From: Salaquimonas sp.
GTDB lineage: Bacteria; Pseudomonadota; Alphaproteobacteria; Rhizobiales; Rhizobiaceae
Direction of reading: 5' to 3'
Length of the DNA stretch: 55,014 nucleotides
Assembly: GCA_028289365.1 (NCBI GenBank)
Contig: JANQQM010000066.1
Span: 1-55,014, forward strand
The position numbers and the translations under genes were made by a program. Each line of letters begins with the position of its first letter. The stretch's first letter is position 1. The notes below the pieces were generated by a model. That model searched no databases. It was not told where the DNA came from and worked only from the letters and a program-made list of their open reading frames with translations. Positions 41,832 to 51,858 of this stretch are shown here, in pieces.

Positions 41832-42725
41832 TCAGTCTTTATTGGGTTCAACGATTTTCAATGAAACGTCTTTGACAACAATGCCGCGACCTGCGCCTTC
41901 GACATCCGCCCAAATGCCAATGAAGTCGTTGCCAGAAGAAGACGTCATTACGGGAACATCATAGTCAAAAGAATGATCAGAATACTCTTCCCTTGGAGCG
42001 AATTTTCGCCAACCGCTATTCCCGACCATAGCGGTTGAATAGGCAATTCCAAAGAGCGGGGACCCGGATTTCTTTGCTGTACGGGCGGTAATTGTCACTC
42101 GAACTTTTTTTCCGCTCACGGCAGCTTCCACCTCTGGCCCCAGTACAATAAATACACCTTGCGTAGATCCACCACTTGCCGCATCCGGCCGGTTTGAATT
42201 TGCAACAAACGGCGCAGAACCAGGACTTCTAATGAATTTATTGTCTTTTGATGCCCTCAGGTTCGTATCTTTGGACAGAGAGAAAATGACGCTCTTGTCT
42301 TGTAAGCTCAGAAAACCTGAGAACCAGAATATGAGAAATGACCCCGTCGCAATAAGTAAGAGTGCCGCAATTAGCACCGAACGTCTGATCTTGGGAGAAT
42401 TAAGGGTATTATATCTTCTTCTCTCATAACCCAAATTCAAGCCTGACGATGCGGCAGATACTACTTGTTCGAATTTCTCCGATAAATGTATCCGCCTGGC
42501 GTCTCCTGAGTCGGGATATTTGTCGCTGAGGTTTTGATAAAATCCTTGCCTTAATTCAGTAATGTATCTTTCGGCCCCATCGGGATGAGCGCGTGCGCGT
42601 TCAATCAGATTCTGTACATTCTTGTCTACGGTTTCCGACGGTCCAGCCAATGCAATTTTTTCCCGGTAAGCGTGACTGTAGTTTTCTGCGTTTACGAGAT
42701 TTCGAAATTTGACACGGGCGTACAA
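41832..42725 (-). CDS. Single-pass membrane protein of the glycan/secretion locus, unknown
   Basis: About 297 residues. A cytoplasmic N-terminal part of about 115 residues (AENYSHAYREKIALAGPSET) precedes one membrane helix (SVLIAALLLIATGSFLIFWF) and an extracytoplasmic beta-rich domain with VFIVLGPEVEAAVSGKKVRV and FIGIWADVEGAGRGIVVKDV, which looks carbohydrate-binding-like. The start codon is unsure: TTG 42725 has no good Shine-Dalgarno site. It follows the tandem GT2 gene by 37 bp and may belong with it. Confidence 0.6.
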   Translation of the reverse strand: MYARVKFRNLVNAENYSHAYREKIALAGPSETVDKNVQNLIERARAHPDGAERYITELRQGFYQNLSDKYPDSGDARRIHLSEKFEQVVSAASSGLNLGYERRRYNTLNSPKIRRSVLIAALLLIATGSFLIFWFSGFLSLQDKSVIFSLSKDTNLRASKDNKFIRSPGSAPFVANSNRPDAASGGSTQGVFIVLGPEVEAAVSGKKVRVTITARTAKKSGSPLFGIAYSTAMVGNSGWRKFAPREEYSDHSFDYDVPVMTSSSGNDFIGIWADVEGAGRGIVVKDVSLKIVEPNKD

Positions 42726-42762
42726 TGTGCACGACAGGCAGTGATTTCAAAGTATTTATTGC

Positions 42763-44952
42763 CTAAAAATGTAGGGCATCCGGCCGACCAGGCATGTCCC
42801 AAGGGTCAGATTTTAATGTTTCTTCCCATCTATTTTTCATGATCGCCATTTCCTTGAAAAGCCGCTCCGACTTTTCCGGTGTATCGTCAAATCCCCGACT
42901 GGCACTTTCGTGATGGATTAGGTCGACATTGGGCGTATAGATGATTTTAAAGCCTGCTTTTCCCAGTTTCAGGCAATAATCGACGTCGTTGAACGCGATT
43001 GGCAACTCTGCTTCATCAAGGCCACCAACCGAGAAGAACAACTTCCTTGACGTCAGCAGGCAGGCACCCGTCACCGCAGAAACACGCCTACGCATGTTCA
43101 ACCAGTTTGATTGGCCTCGATAGGTGGTCGGAAACCCCTTGTATTCATGTGACGCAACACTGTGCTGATTGAGCGTTATGCCTGCGTGCTGAATGGTGCC
43201 GTCTGGATATGAGAGCCGGGCACCAACCGCGCCGACGCCATCTTGTGTGCAAACGCCCACCAATTCATCAAGCCAGTCTGGGGAACAAATTTCTATGTCG
43301 TTATTGAGCAATAACAAGAGTGCGCCGTCAGCAATTTGCGCCGCCTGATTATTGATGGCAGAAAAATTGAAATCACCGGAATACCGGTGCACGGACACAT
43401 TATCGATCTGGTCGATCTCTGTCAGCCAATCCAGCGTCTCTGATCGGCGTGAATCATTGTCCATGATGATGACTTCAAAATTCGGATAGCGCGTTGTGTC
43501 GAGCAGCGAATTCATGCATTTCCTGAGTAGACCAAGTTGATCGCGCGTCGGAATAATGATCGATACTTTTGGAGCAGGTTGCGGAAGCTCGTATTGCACG
43601 ACATACCTTCCTTCGATAAGCCTAGCTTCCCCAGAAGTTTTTTCCCGTTCCAGGAATTCATGCAATGCCTTTAGCCCGGCTTCCATCGCTTTTGGCTTTG
43701 CTTCCGGATTTCCAGCTGTACTCGCGGAACTCTTTCGCCAGTGATACAGGATCTTGGGAACATGAAAGAATGCATCATCAGTAGATGCAGACAAGACCCG
43801 GAGCGCCAGATCATAATCCTGGGCGCCGTCAAAAGCAGGGCGCAGTCCACCAAGCTTTTTGACCAATTTTGTACGATAGACCGCAAAATGATTGATTACG
43901 TTGAAATTGAGCAGGTTTTCCCGATCAAAAGATGATTTGAAACGTGGTTCAAATCGTTGCCCGTCCTCGTCCAGCTTATCCTCGTCCGAATAAATGCAGT
44001 TGGCTTCGGGATGCTTGGCTATCGCTCCCGCTACGGCACGAAGAGCTTGGGGCGCCAGCCGATCATCATGATCCAGAAATCCCAGCCATTCCCCGGTGGC
44101 AGATTCGATCAGCTTGTTGCTTGCCGCAGAAATCCCCAGATTTTCCTTGTTTCGGATCAGGGAAATTCTTGGATCAGCATTGACGTATTTGTCCAGGATT
44201 TGAACGATATCTGGATCTGTCGACGCGTCATCGCAAATCAACAACTGCCAGTCATTTCGATCTTGTGCGAGAACGCTTTCGATTGCTTCGCGTAGATGCT
44301 CAGCTTGAGGATTGAACACAGGCATGATCAACGCAATTTTTGGCTTGCCTCCTTTTTCGATGCCAAGGTCATCGCTCTTTTGCCCATGCTCCGCCACGGC
44401 CGCCGCCTCATCGGCGACCCATTGGAGATATCGTTTTTGAAAATCGGCATCCTGCCTTTGCAACTTCGTAGATCTTACAGCCAGCCTATACACGCCTGAA
44501 AATCCTGATTGGTGGAAATTCGTCCAGGCGCTTCGTGCCAGGCGCGGCCAATCCTGAGGAGAGCTAATTCGACGAAGGGATGCTCTTGATATCGAACGAA
44601 ACAGTTCAATGCGAGACGAAAGTCGAGTGAGCTTTATTGCAAGGGAGCCTTCTTGGATTTGACCTGATTCAATCCACGTCGAATGAGCTTTTTCCGGGAG
44701 AACAAATTCAAGCTTCATAAAAGGCGATTGTTCCAACCGGTTAATACGCACGGATCCTATGCGTTCCCGGTTCGCCTCGGGCCGATATGCAATCTCGATG
44801 TTGGGAATTGCTTCTTGGGCCTCCCGCCTTATAGACAAACGATACAATCCGCGCGGCAAAGGATGGAGGTTCTCGGGAAGTCTAAACTCACTTTTCCCGT
44901 CTGATTCCTGGCAGTCTATTTTGAAATTTGCAGACGAAAATATCCGCATCAA
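42763..44952 (-). CDS. Tandem family-2 glycosyltransferase
   Basis: A 729-residue cytoplasmic protein with an N-terminal region of about 200 residues and two GT2 domains. Domain one starts KIALIMPVFNPQAEHLREAI and has LLICDDAST and LGFLDHDDRLAPQAL; domain two starts KVSIIIPTRDQLGLLRKCMN and has VIIMDNDSRRSE, LLLLNNDIEI and a C-terminal NDVDYCLKLGKAGFKIIYTP. Such tandem enzymes build O-antigen, capsule or exopolysaccharide, adding alternating sugars. It follows the HlyD gene on the same strand, though 130 bp apart. Confidence 0.92.
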   Translation of the reverse strand: MMRIFSSANFKIDCQESDGKSEFRLPENLHPLPRGLYRLSIRREAQEAIPNIEIAYRPEANRERIGSVRINRLEQSPFMKLEFVLPEKAHSTWIESGQIQEGSLAIKLTRLSSRIELFRSISRASLRRISSPQDWPRLARSAWTNFHQSGFSGVYRLAVRSTKLQRQDADFQKRYLQWVADEAAAVAEHGQKSDDLGIEKGGKPKIALIMPVFNPQAEHLREAIESVLAQDRNDWQLLICDDASTDPDIVQILDKYVNADPRISLIRNKENLGISAASNKLIESATGEWLGFLDHDDRLAPQALRAVAGAIAKHPEANCIYSDEDKLDEDGQRFEPRFKSSFDRENLLNFNVINHFAVYRTKLVKKLGGLRPAFDGAQDYDLALRVLSASTDDAFFHVPKILYHWRKSSASTAGNPEAKPKAMEAGLKALHEFLEREKTSGEARLIEGRYVVQYELPQPAPKVSIIIPTRDQLGLLRKCMNSLLDTTRYPNFEVIIMDNDSRRSETLDWLTEIDQIDNVSVHRYSGDFNFSAINNQAAQIADGALLLLLNNDIEICSPDWLDELVGVCTQDGVGAVGARLSYPDGTIQHAGITLNQHSVASHEYKGFPTTYRGQSNWLNMRRRVSAVTGACLLTSRKLFFSVGGLDEAELPIAFNDVDYCLKLGKAGFKIIYTPNVDLIHHESASRGFDDTPEKSERLFKEMAIMKNRWEETLKSDPWDMPGRPDALHF

Positions 44953-45082
44953 AAGTCCTTAATTAAGATACGCGGTGCAGTTTCTTCGCTTTATATAATC
45001 GAAGGAAACAAGGTCGTTGGAATTGAATGAATGAAATTTTGAATATTATTTCAAGGCACCAAGCACATAAGGAAGCGACTTA

Positions 45083-46468
45083 TCACTCCTCCCTGAACGC
45101 CTTCGCAAAGCTGTCGCGCACCGGACGGACAAGATATTCGACAAACGTTCGTTCATCTGTCGTGATGAAGACGTCGACCGGCATACCGGGATAAATTTGT
45201 TCTCTGTTGATTTCTGCGGGCAGTTCGGAAGCGACCTGAAGCCGCGCCGAATAATAGGGTTCGCCGGTAGCCTGATCCGTTAGTCGATCGGCAGAAACAT
45301 AGGAAATTGTCGCCGGAACCTCTGGAGTTGTACGGGCATTTAATGCAGCAAACCTCAAAAACGCTTCCTGTCCGAGCCGGATGGCGTCGATATCGGTGGG
45401 AAATATCCGCGCTTCAATGATTAGTTCGCTTGATGTGGGCAGGATTTCGATCAGCTCTTCCCCGGGTTGCACAACACCGCCGACAGTCTTCTTTTTAAGC
45501 GATAACACAATGCCATCGGTCGGCGATCTAATCTCCGAGCGCCTTAGCGAGTCTGCGCGGGAATTCAATTGTTCTCGAAGATCGTTGATGGTGGTTTGAA
45601 GTTGGTTGACCTGAGAGGCAGCTTCCTCCCGTCTCGAAGCTTCCCGTCCGGCCTTCTCATCCTCCATCTCGGCAATGGAAAACTCTCGCTGTGCAATGGT
45701 TGCCTTCAGAGCCCCGATGCGGCCGATGGAATCAGCCTCTGACTTTCGCAGGGCATCATATTGGTTTTTGGGTGTCAGCCCGTCATCGAGCAGCTTTTTC
45801 TTGTCCTTCAACTCTTCGCGAATGATAGCCAGCTTGTTGGCCTCGGATAGTTTCTGGTCTTCCAGACCGATTATTTCTTCCTTCAGCGCTTTTCTTCTTT
45901 GGTCAATTGCAGAAAGCTGTGCCTTGTGTCGTTCGAGCCTGTTCTTGAACTCGGCTTGCTGCTGCATGACATCCTGCTCAAGACCAAGTCTTTTTGCATT
46001 GTCTTCCAATGCAGTAGGGTTCGATACTTCCTCATTGCCATCGCGCTCCGCGACAGCCCGCCAAAACCTGGCCTGGGTGAGCAACAATGTCGCCTGAACC
46101 CGATTGTGTTCTGCATCCAATCGTGTCTTGTCGAGGACGATAAGGACATCGTTTGATTCCACATGATCGCCTTCAACGACTTCGATACTTTCGATAATGC
46201 CGCCTTCCAGATGTTCGACCAGGCTATTCTCTCCCGAGGCCTGGACGACGCCGCTGGTCACAACAGCGCCCGATAGCGGTGCCAGTGCGGCCCAGGTGCC
46301 AACCCCTCCGAAGAACAACAATAAGATTAGGAAACCCAGCGAGACCACCAATGCAGGACTGGTAGGCACGGAATCAGACCATGAGTCTGACGATCTGGAA
46401 ACTTTCGGTTCGTCAGCTGTAGGTTTCTGGAGCGTTTCACCAGATTTGCTGGAAGGTGCCTTTGCCAT
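45083..46468 (-). CDS. Type I secretion periplasmic adaptor (HlyD/PrtE family)
   Basis: A 461-residue protein: Pro/Ser-rich cytosolic N-terminus, one membrane helix ([20 protein letters not shown]), the lipoyl-like half [20 protein letters not shown], a long coiled coil (about residues 140-320, e.g. [20 protein letters not shown]), the second half [20 protein letters not shown] and the membrane-proximal end [20 protein letters not shown]. It links the ABC exporter to an outer-membrane TolC channel, which is not encoded here. It is 2 bp from the exporter gene. Confidence 0.94.
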   Translation of the reverse strand: MAKAPSSKSGETLQKPTADEPKVSRSSDSWSDSVPTSPALVVSLGFLILLLFFGGVGTWAALAPLSGAVVTSGVVQASGENSLVEHLEGGIIESIEVVEGDHVESNDVLIVLDKTRLDAEHNRVQATLLLTQARFWRAVAERDGNEEVSNPTALEDNAKRLGLEQDVMQQQAEFKNRLERHKAQLSAIDQRRKALKEEIIGLEDQKLSEANKLAIIREELKDKKKLLDDGLTPKNQYDALRKSEADSIGRIGALKATIAQREFSIAEMEDEKAGREASRREEAASQVNQLQTTINDLREQLNSRADSLRRSEIRSPTDGIVLSLKKKTVGGVVQPGEELIEILPTSSELIIEARIFPTDIDAIRLGQEAFLRFAALNARTTPEVPATISYVSADRLTDQATGEPYYSARLQVASELPAEINREQIYPGMPVDVFITTDERTFVEYLVRPVRDSFAKAFREE

Positions 46469-46470
46469 GC

Positions 46471-48222
46471 CTACCTCAGATTTGCCTTGACGCCCGGAGC
46501 AAAACTTGCCGATACGACAGTGCCGTCGCTCTTTTGCCGGTTGGCCACGTTGGAATTGCGAATTCTGGCGATGACTTCTTGCCGGCTGCCAAACTCTCGA
46601 ACCTGACCGCTATCCATAATCAGAATTTTGTCGACGTGATCCAGCGCAGAGATGCGCTGAGTGATCATGACGACGGTGATATTATTTGTCTTTGCGTCGG
46701 CAAGCGCTTCCAGAAGCGCCGTATTGCCTGCATCGTCCAGACTTGAATTGGGTTCGTCAAGCACCAGCAGTTTCGGTTTGCCGTAAAAAGCGCGCGCCAT
46801 GGCAATCCGTTGTTTTTCGCCGCCTGAAAGCTGCAACCCACCGGGCCCCACCTTGGTATCGAAGCCGTTCGGAAGATTTTGAATAAGCGGTTCGACATGG
46901 GCAAGCTGAGCAGCCCGTATAACCGCATCATCATCCTCTGAGACAGCAAAACGGGATATGTTCTGCGCGACCGTGCCCGGCAAAAGCTCGACATCCTGGG
47001 CTAGATAACCGATATGCTTGCCTAATATGTCCCGGTCCCAGTTCCAGATATCATGGCCATCAATCCTGACATGGCCAATTTTGGCTTTCAAAGCACCGAC
47101 GATAATGCGTGCGAGCGTTGTCTTGCCTGAACCTGATGGGCCGATGATTGCAACAGATTCACCGGGCTCAAGCTGAAAAGCCACATTTTGCAGTATTGGC
47201 GGGCTCGTTGGTCCCGCCGGATTTGGCACGTGTACATTGTTGACTTCGAGCTTGCCGATCGGGACCGGCAATTCTGTTCGCTCGGTTTGAGCAGCCGTCT
47301 GCTCAAGAAATCCCCTGACACGTAGCCATGCCTGCCAACCGGCAGTCAGTTGGCGCCAGGAACCGATTGTCTGGTCTATCGGCTGCAATGCCCGGCCTGC
47401 AATAATCGAAGAAGCGAAGATCATCCCCGCGGTCATTTGGCCGTCCAACACCAGCTTGGCCCCATAGCCCAGGATCAAGATCTGAAGTCCGATACGTAGC
47501 GTTCTGGAGATGCCGGCAAACCAGGCATTGATACTTGCTGCCCGGTCTGAGGATTTCAGCGATCCGGCGTGAAAATTGCCCCAGTAATTTACCGCATTGT
47601 CGACCATTCCCATTGCAATCAGGCTGTCTGCGTTGCGAGCCAGATGGTCAACCTGCTGGTTGGAGGCAGCCGACAACATGCTATTGTCCTGATTGGCATT
47701 GCGCGTCGCCATCTGGTTCGCCACGGCGAGGATGACCAGTATGACCGCACCTCCCAGGGTGATCCAGAACAAATTCGGATGGATCAGATACAGGATTGCG
47801 ATAAAGATCGTCGTAAACGGCAGATCAAGCAGGACGAATGCTACTTTCGAGGACAGCAGACCGCGAAGCAGGTTCACATCGTTGAATGGTTGTGTATTGC
47901 CTCCGGTTGCCGCACCAACCCTGATGATGGACCTGACAGCCAGGTCACTCAGGGTCACGTCAAAACGTGCTGCGGCCTTGCTGGCCGCGATCGCGCGCAC
48001 GACTTCAAGCAATCCCAGCGTCAAAAGAGCAAGCGCTGCAAACAGGGATATGTAAATCAGGGTCTCATTGCTTCTTGCCGGCAAAACCCGGTCATAAATC
48101 TGAAGCATGTAAAGGGGAACAGTCAGCATAAGCAGGTTGGTTGCCAGCGAAAACACCGACATGACCATCATCAACCTGCGAAATTCCTGCGCCGCTTTTC
48201 GAACGGAGGTCATCTTTGTCAC
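46471..48222 (-). CDS. Type I secretion ABC exporter (PrtD family)
   Basis: A 583-residue fused permease-ATPase. The N-terminal transmembrane domain ([20 protein letters not shown]) lacks the C39 peptidase domain, as in PrtD. The nucleotide-binding domain has Walker [10 protein letters not shown], signature [15 protein letters not shown], Walker [14 protein letters not shown] and the switch stretch VVMITQRI. PrtD exporters send out RTX proteases and related proteins with C-terminal signals; the serralysin gene is divergent, 332 bp away. Confidence 0.95.
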   Translation of the reverse strand: MTKMTSVRKAAQEFRRLMMVMSVFSLATNLLMLTVPLYMLQIYDRVLPARSNETLIYISLFAALALLTLGLLEVVRAIAASKAAARFDVTLSDLAVRSIIRVGAATGGNTQPFNDVNLLRGLLSSKVAFVLLDLPFTTIFIAILYLIHPNLFWITLGGAVILVILAVANQMATRNANQDNSMLSAASNQQVDHLARNADSLIAMGMVDNAVNYWGNFHAGSLKSSDRAASINAWFAGISRTLRIGLQILILGYGAKLVLDGQMTAGMIFASSIIAGRALQPIDQTIGSWRQLTAGWQAWLRVRGFLEQTAAQTERTELPVPIGKLEVNNVHVPNPAGPTSPPILQNVAFQLEPGESVAIIGPSGSGKTTLARIIVGALKAKIGHVRIDGHDIWNWDRDILGKHIGYLAQDVELLPGTVAQNISRFAVSEDDDAVIRAAQLAHVEPLIQNLPNGFDTKVGPGGLQLSGGEKQRIAMARAFYGKPKLLVLDEPNSSLDDAGNTALLEALADAKTNNITVVMITQRISALDHVDKILIMDSGQVREFGSRQEVIARIRNSNVANRQKSDGTVVSASFAPGVKANLR

Positions 48223-48554
48223 AGTACCTGCATCCTAGAAAACCAAACAAGCCAGAGGGCACTTCACCCAATCTGAACAGGGATAACCTGTTTGGATTAA
48301 TATCCAATGAAAACACGCTGGTCGAATAAACAATACAAATCAGGCATTTTGCTGCCGATCATCGCAATTTGCTAAAAATTTCAAAACTGGTTTAGTTTTT
48401 TATGTACCAAGCTTTCGGAAAAACCCCAAAACTGGCTTTTATAAGCATTTATGTGATATTTTCATAATATGCTCGAAATCTCGTTGCAAAAGGCATGAGA
48501 CGATTAGTGCCCATTGCAGCGAAAAATGTATCAGTAAGTTTCGAGGGTTGAACA
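48223..48554. other. Divergent promoter region between the exporter and the serralysin gene
   Basis: 332 bp without a gene. It is AT-rich in its centre (near 48370-48475, e.g. TTTATGTGATATTTTCATAA) and should contain both promoters. The last bases carry GAGGG (48544-48547), the Shine-Dalgarno site of the protease gene. No clear operator is visible. Confidence 0.5.
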
Positions 48555-50321
48555 TTGCCAGTACCGCCTCCCGCCACCGATCAGCAAATCGCCGACGCGA
48601 TAACGCGCGATGGTTTGCACTGGAACACCAATACGATCACCTATTCGCTCAACGATTTCAGCAGCGGCGGAAATGCGCTGGATGCGACCTTCATTGGCTG
48701 GGTCAACGCTGCCATTGAACTGGTTGAGGAAATTCTGGATATCGACTTCCAGCTGGTGGGCAGCGGAGGAAACATTACCTTTAACGGTACGTCGGGCAAT
48801 GGAACCTATGCCCAAACGGGCTATTCCCTGCCGAGCCACAGCATCAATTGGTCGAATATTTATTTTGATCAAAGCTGGGACACCAACCAAAGCGCAAATC
48901 TGGATTATGGGTCCTATGGATTTACCACCATCATCCATGAATTCCTGCATGCGCTCGGCTTGCATCATCCGGGCGAGTATAATGGTTCCGCCGATTATCT
49001 GGTAGACGCCGAATTTGAACAGGATACCCACCGCTATTCGGTGATGTCCTATTTTCGGGCGCACGAGGACAATTCAGGAGCGGTCCACTTCTCTGAGTCC
49101 GGTGGCAACTATTTCTTTGCCTATCCTCAGACCCCGATGGTTTATGACATCTTGGCTCTGTCGGAAGGTTCATTCGACGGTAAATTTGGTGGCTATAATC
49201 TCAATACCGCGACCCGCAATGGCGAGACAATCTACGGCTACAACGCCACCGGCGGTATAAACGACGTATTCAATTTCGCGGTCAATGATGCACCAATCGT
49301 GACCATCTATGATGCCGGCGGAATCGACACGCTTGATTTGTCCGGCGATACGGAAACAGCGACCTTCGAAGTCATCTACAATGCTAATGGTACGGTCAAT
49401 GACTTTGTCCTGCAGACCCGAACCGACTCGGTGATCGACCTGCGCGAGGGGCAGTACTCCTCGACCCATGGAATGAAAGATAATATCGGCATTGCCTTTG
49501 GCACCGAAATCGAAAACGCCATCGGTACGCAGTTCAACGACACGATTTACGGCAATGATCTAGCCAATTTCCTCGATGGTGGTGCTGGGTCGGATAGTTT
49601 TTTTGCAGGCCTGGGCGATGACACGATTGTCTATGATGCCGGTGACAACTGGAGCAATATCGACGCCGGCGGCGGGTTCGACACGCTCCTTTTCGAAATG
49701 GTCTGGACTGCCGTGGATCTGCTCGCCTATGGCTTCGAGCAATCAGCGCTACATGTCCTCGATACCGCTTCAGAACTGTGGGACTACTACTACGAATATT
49801 TCAATCCCAACCACGAAATGACCGAGAAACATACCACCTATGACGACGGCACGTCGCTGGTTACGGTCTATGATGTAAATGATGAATATGCCTGGACCGA
49901 ATGGAACCGTTCCTATGATGAGAACGGCGACTTGGTCGACGAGGAGTATGTGGGCGGGGTAGTAGCTGATTTCACCTTGACATTGGACCAGACAGAGACA
50001 GGCAAATATGGGAACCATTTTGATGGTGCCATGGACGAGGATGGTCAGGTATTTGCCAGCTTCGAAGGAACCAGCCAGGACTTGATACTGACATTGAGCG
50101 GCTACGATATTGACAAAGTGGATGAAGTGGAAGTGCTGCTTAACGGAAATTCTCTGGGCTACCTAGATACCATTGGCAACAACATTTCTAATGATTTTCA
50201 GTTTCTAATAGCCGCAGAGGATCAAAATGCTGGGACGAACACCTTAGCCTTTGTGCAAACCTACGACCCTATCTACAGATGGGGTGTTTCTGATGTTGAA
50301 TTGGACTATTTTTTAAATTAA
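48555..50321 (+). CDS. Serralysin-type RTX metalloprotease
   Basis: A 588-residue protein from TTG 48555. Zinc site H128-E-F-L-H132-ALGL-H-H138 (IIHEFLHALGLHHPGEY) and Met-turn SVMSYF (M164, Y166) define M10B serralysins. Glycine-rich RTX repeats follow (GTQFNDTIYGNDLANFLDGG, AGSDSFFAGLGDD), about residues 318-350, fewer than usual. The last ~130 residues (from FTLTLDQTETGKY) form a beta-rich domain that may bind glycan and ends without the usual DxxV signal. No N-terminal signal peptide; export through the adjacent PrtD/HlyD pair is likely. Confidence 0.9.
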   Translation: MPVPPPATDQQIADAITRDGLHWNTNTITYSLNDFSSGGNALDATFIGWVNAAIELVEEILDIDFQLVGSGGNITFNGTSGNGTYAQTGYSLPSHSINWSNIYFDQSWDTNQSANLDYGSYGFTTIIHEFLHALGLHHPGEYNGSADYLVDAEFEQDTHRYSVMSYFRAHEDNSGAVHFSESGGNYFFAYPQTPMVYDILALSEGSFDGKFGGYNLNTATRNGETIYGYNATGGINDVFNFAVNDAPIVTIYDAGGIDTLDLSGDTETATFEVIYNANGTVNDFVLQTRTDSVIDLREGQYSSTHGMKDNIGIAFGTEIENAIGTQFNDTIYGNDLANFLDGGAGSDSFFAGLGDDTIVYDAGDNWSNIDAGGGFDTLLFEMVWTAVDLLAYGFEQSALHVLDTASELWDYYYEYFNPNHEMTEKHTTYDDGTSLVTVYDVNDEYAWTEWNRSYDENGDLVDEEYVGGVVADFTLTLDQTETGKYGNHFDGAMDEDGQVFASFEGTSQDLILTLSGYDIDKVDEVEVLLNGNSLGYLDTIGNNISNDFQFLIAAEDQNAGTNTLAFVQTYDPIYRWGVSDVELDYFLN

Positions 50322-50329
50322 CCATTAAA

Positions 50330-51145
50330 TTACGATTTATATTCATTAATTTTTGATGAATTATATCTTGTATTCATATATATATAATTAATGTCATTAA
50401 TATTAAGTTTATTCTTGTATTCTGTTTTCACGCTAACATCAACTCCATCTCTAACCTTTTCATTTGATACATTGGCATTTCCGAATTTATCCGTAGGGAT
50501 CTCTAAATTTAATTTATCAAAAATTTTTTTTCTATTATATTCCAAGTCATCAACCACATCTTCTAATACGTATATATGAATTTTTTCATCATAATATTTC
50601 TTACTATTAAAAATTATATCACATGTATTATTGTAATTTTTTACAAATCGCTCAGGATTAATTATATCATCTACACGACTTTCTCCGTGCCTTTTGATGA
50701 CTCTCCATTTTCTCGACCAATAAAGCGCGGCAGGATCTCTCACTATAACAAATATTGGAATATCTGAATTTTCACATATTGTCTCTAGATTCAAAATATA
50801 ATCTGGAAATTTATCATAAATTAGTGAATTTTTTTCAACAATATCCGAATTATTCAAGAGTATTTTATAGGCCTCATAAAAACTATCTTGATTTGACATT
50901 TTAACCAAGACATCGTCGCTAACTTTCCAATGCCTCTTGATGTTTTCTAGAATTCGTTGATCAATATTTATTATTTCTTGTGGTTTCTTTGCACTAAGAA
51001 TTCCAATCTCGAATCTACCATTAATCATTGGGTGAGCACTTAATAACTGCGAAAAAAAAGTTGTTCCACCTTGCTTAAACCCGCAAATAACACAAGAAAG
51101 TACATTATCAATATTTCTATAATATTTAGATTCTGAGTTTGTCAT
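50330..51145 (-). CDS. Sulfotransferase-family protein
   Basis: A 271-residue, strongly AT-rich gene. The PAPS 5'-phosphosulfate loop is visible near the start (VICGFKQGGTTFFSQLLSAH) and the 3'-phosphate region reads IFVIVRDPAALYWSRKWRVI. Such enzymes sulfate sugars, lipids or proteins; the glycan genes nearby suggest a polysaccharide. Its start overlaps the methyltransferase stop (ATGA, 51142-51145). It ends 8 bp from the convergent serralysin gene. Confidence 0.78.
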   Translation of the reverse strand: MTNSESKYYRNIDNVLSCVICGFKQGGTTFFSQLLSAHPMINGRFEIGILSAKKPQEIINIDQRILENIKRHWKVSDDVLVKMSNQDSFYEAYKILLNNSDIVEKNSLIYDKFPDYILNLETICENSDIPIFVIVRDPAALYWSRKWRVIKRHGESRVDDIINPERFVKNYNNTCDIIFNSKKYYDEKIHIYVLEDVVDDLEYNRKKIFDKLNLEIPTDKFGNANVSNEKVRDGVDVSVKTEYKNKLNINDINYIYMNTRYNSSKINEYKS

Positions 51146-51858
51146 AGCCTAATAATACAAAAATTGGCGTCAGTCTTTAAAGGGAATATCGCTATACTTT
51201 TGTAGTAATTCCTAATTTCAGTTTTATCTAGAAAACCTTCGTTATTAAACCGAAAAATCAATTCTTTGTCGCCGACTAGTTTTTGCCGACAGTGCTCAAT
51301 GAACCACTTATGATCTTCTAATTCCCAGTCTCTGTTAAAAACTGTCCAGAAAGAGATTAGTAACTCGGTGCTGTCAGGAATCGGTATATCAATTCCTGAT
51401 GTTACTTTATGCTCAAATACAAATTTATCTACACACAATTCTTCCCTAATTCTTCTATAAACAATCTCGTCTTTTAATCTAATATCAATGCCATGCATAT
51501 CCATATTTAAAACATTTTTTAGTAAGGTCAATAAGTATGCTGGCCCAACACCAATCTCAAATGCTTTCTTTCCAAAATGCTCTATAAAAAAAGGTATATA
51601 TTGCATAAATTTTTCTATATGCTTGCGCGAGTATAGTACATATTTAATGGGCGCAGCAGGGCATGGTCTTCCATCTTCCGCAAGATCTCCAAAACCATTT
51701 ACATATCCGTTACTAAAGTTGAATATATCTTCCGGACTCTCAGCCTTCAGGCGCTCAAACTCTTTCATGAGTTCAGCTGAAATAACTTCGGCTTTCGAAC
51801 TTAGCAATTCGATTGTGCCGCACAGATCTCCCGTTTCGAAACATGTCTTTCCCATCAT
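51142..51858 (-). CDS. SAM-dependent methyltransferase-like protein
   Basis: A 238-residue protein. Class I methyltransferase motif I is recognisable as KAFEIGVGPAYLLTLLKNVL, followed by an acidic residue after strand 2 (MHGIDIRL) and ELLISFWTVFNRDW in the motif IV/post-IV region. Composition is AT-rich. Overlaps of four bases with both neighbours show a tightly coupled operon. The acceptor may be a sugar of the surface glycan; this is inferred only from context. Confidence 0.68.
   Translation of the reverse strand: MMGKTCFETGDLCGTIELLSSKAEVISAELMKEFERLKAESPEDIFNFSNGYVNGFGDLAEDGRPCPAAPIKYVLYSRKHIEKFMQYIPFFIEHFGKKAFEIGVGPAYLLTLLKNVLNMDMHGIDIRLKDEIVYRRIREELCVDKFVFEHKVTSGIDIPIPDSTELLISFWTVFNRDWELEDHKWFIEHCRQKLVGDKELIFRFNNEGFLDKTEIRNYYKSIAIFPLKTDANFCIIRL

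Noticed and set aside
47569-48276. Long open frame (235 codons) opposite the PrtD exporter gene
   Set aside because: It lies antisense to a gene with full Walker and signature motifs; its translation is Gln/Cys/His-rich without domains.
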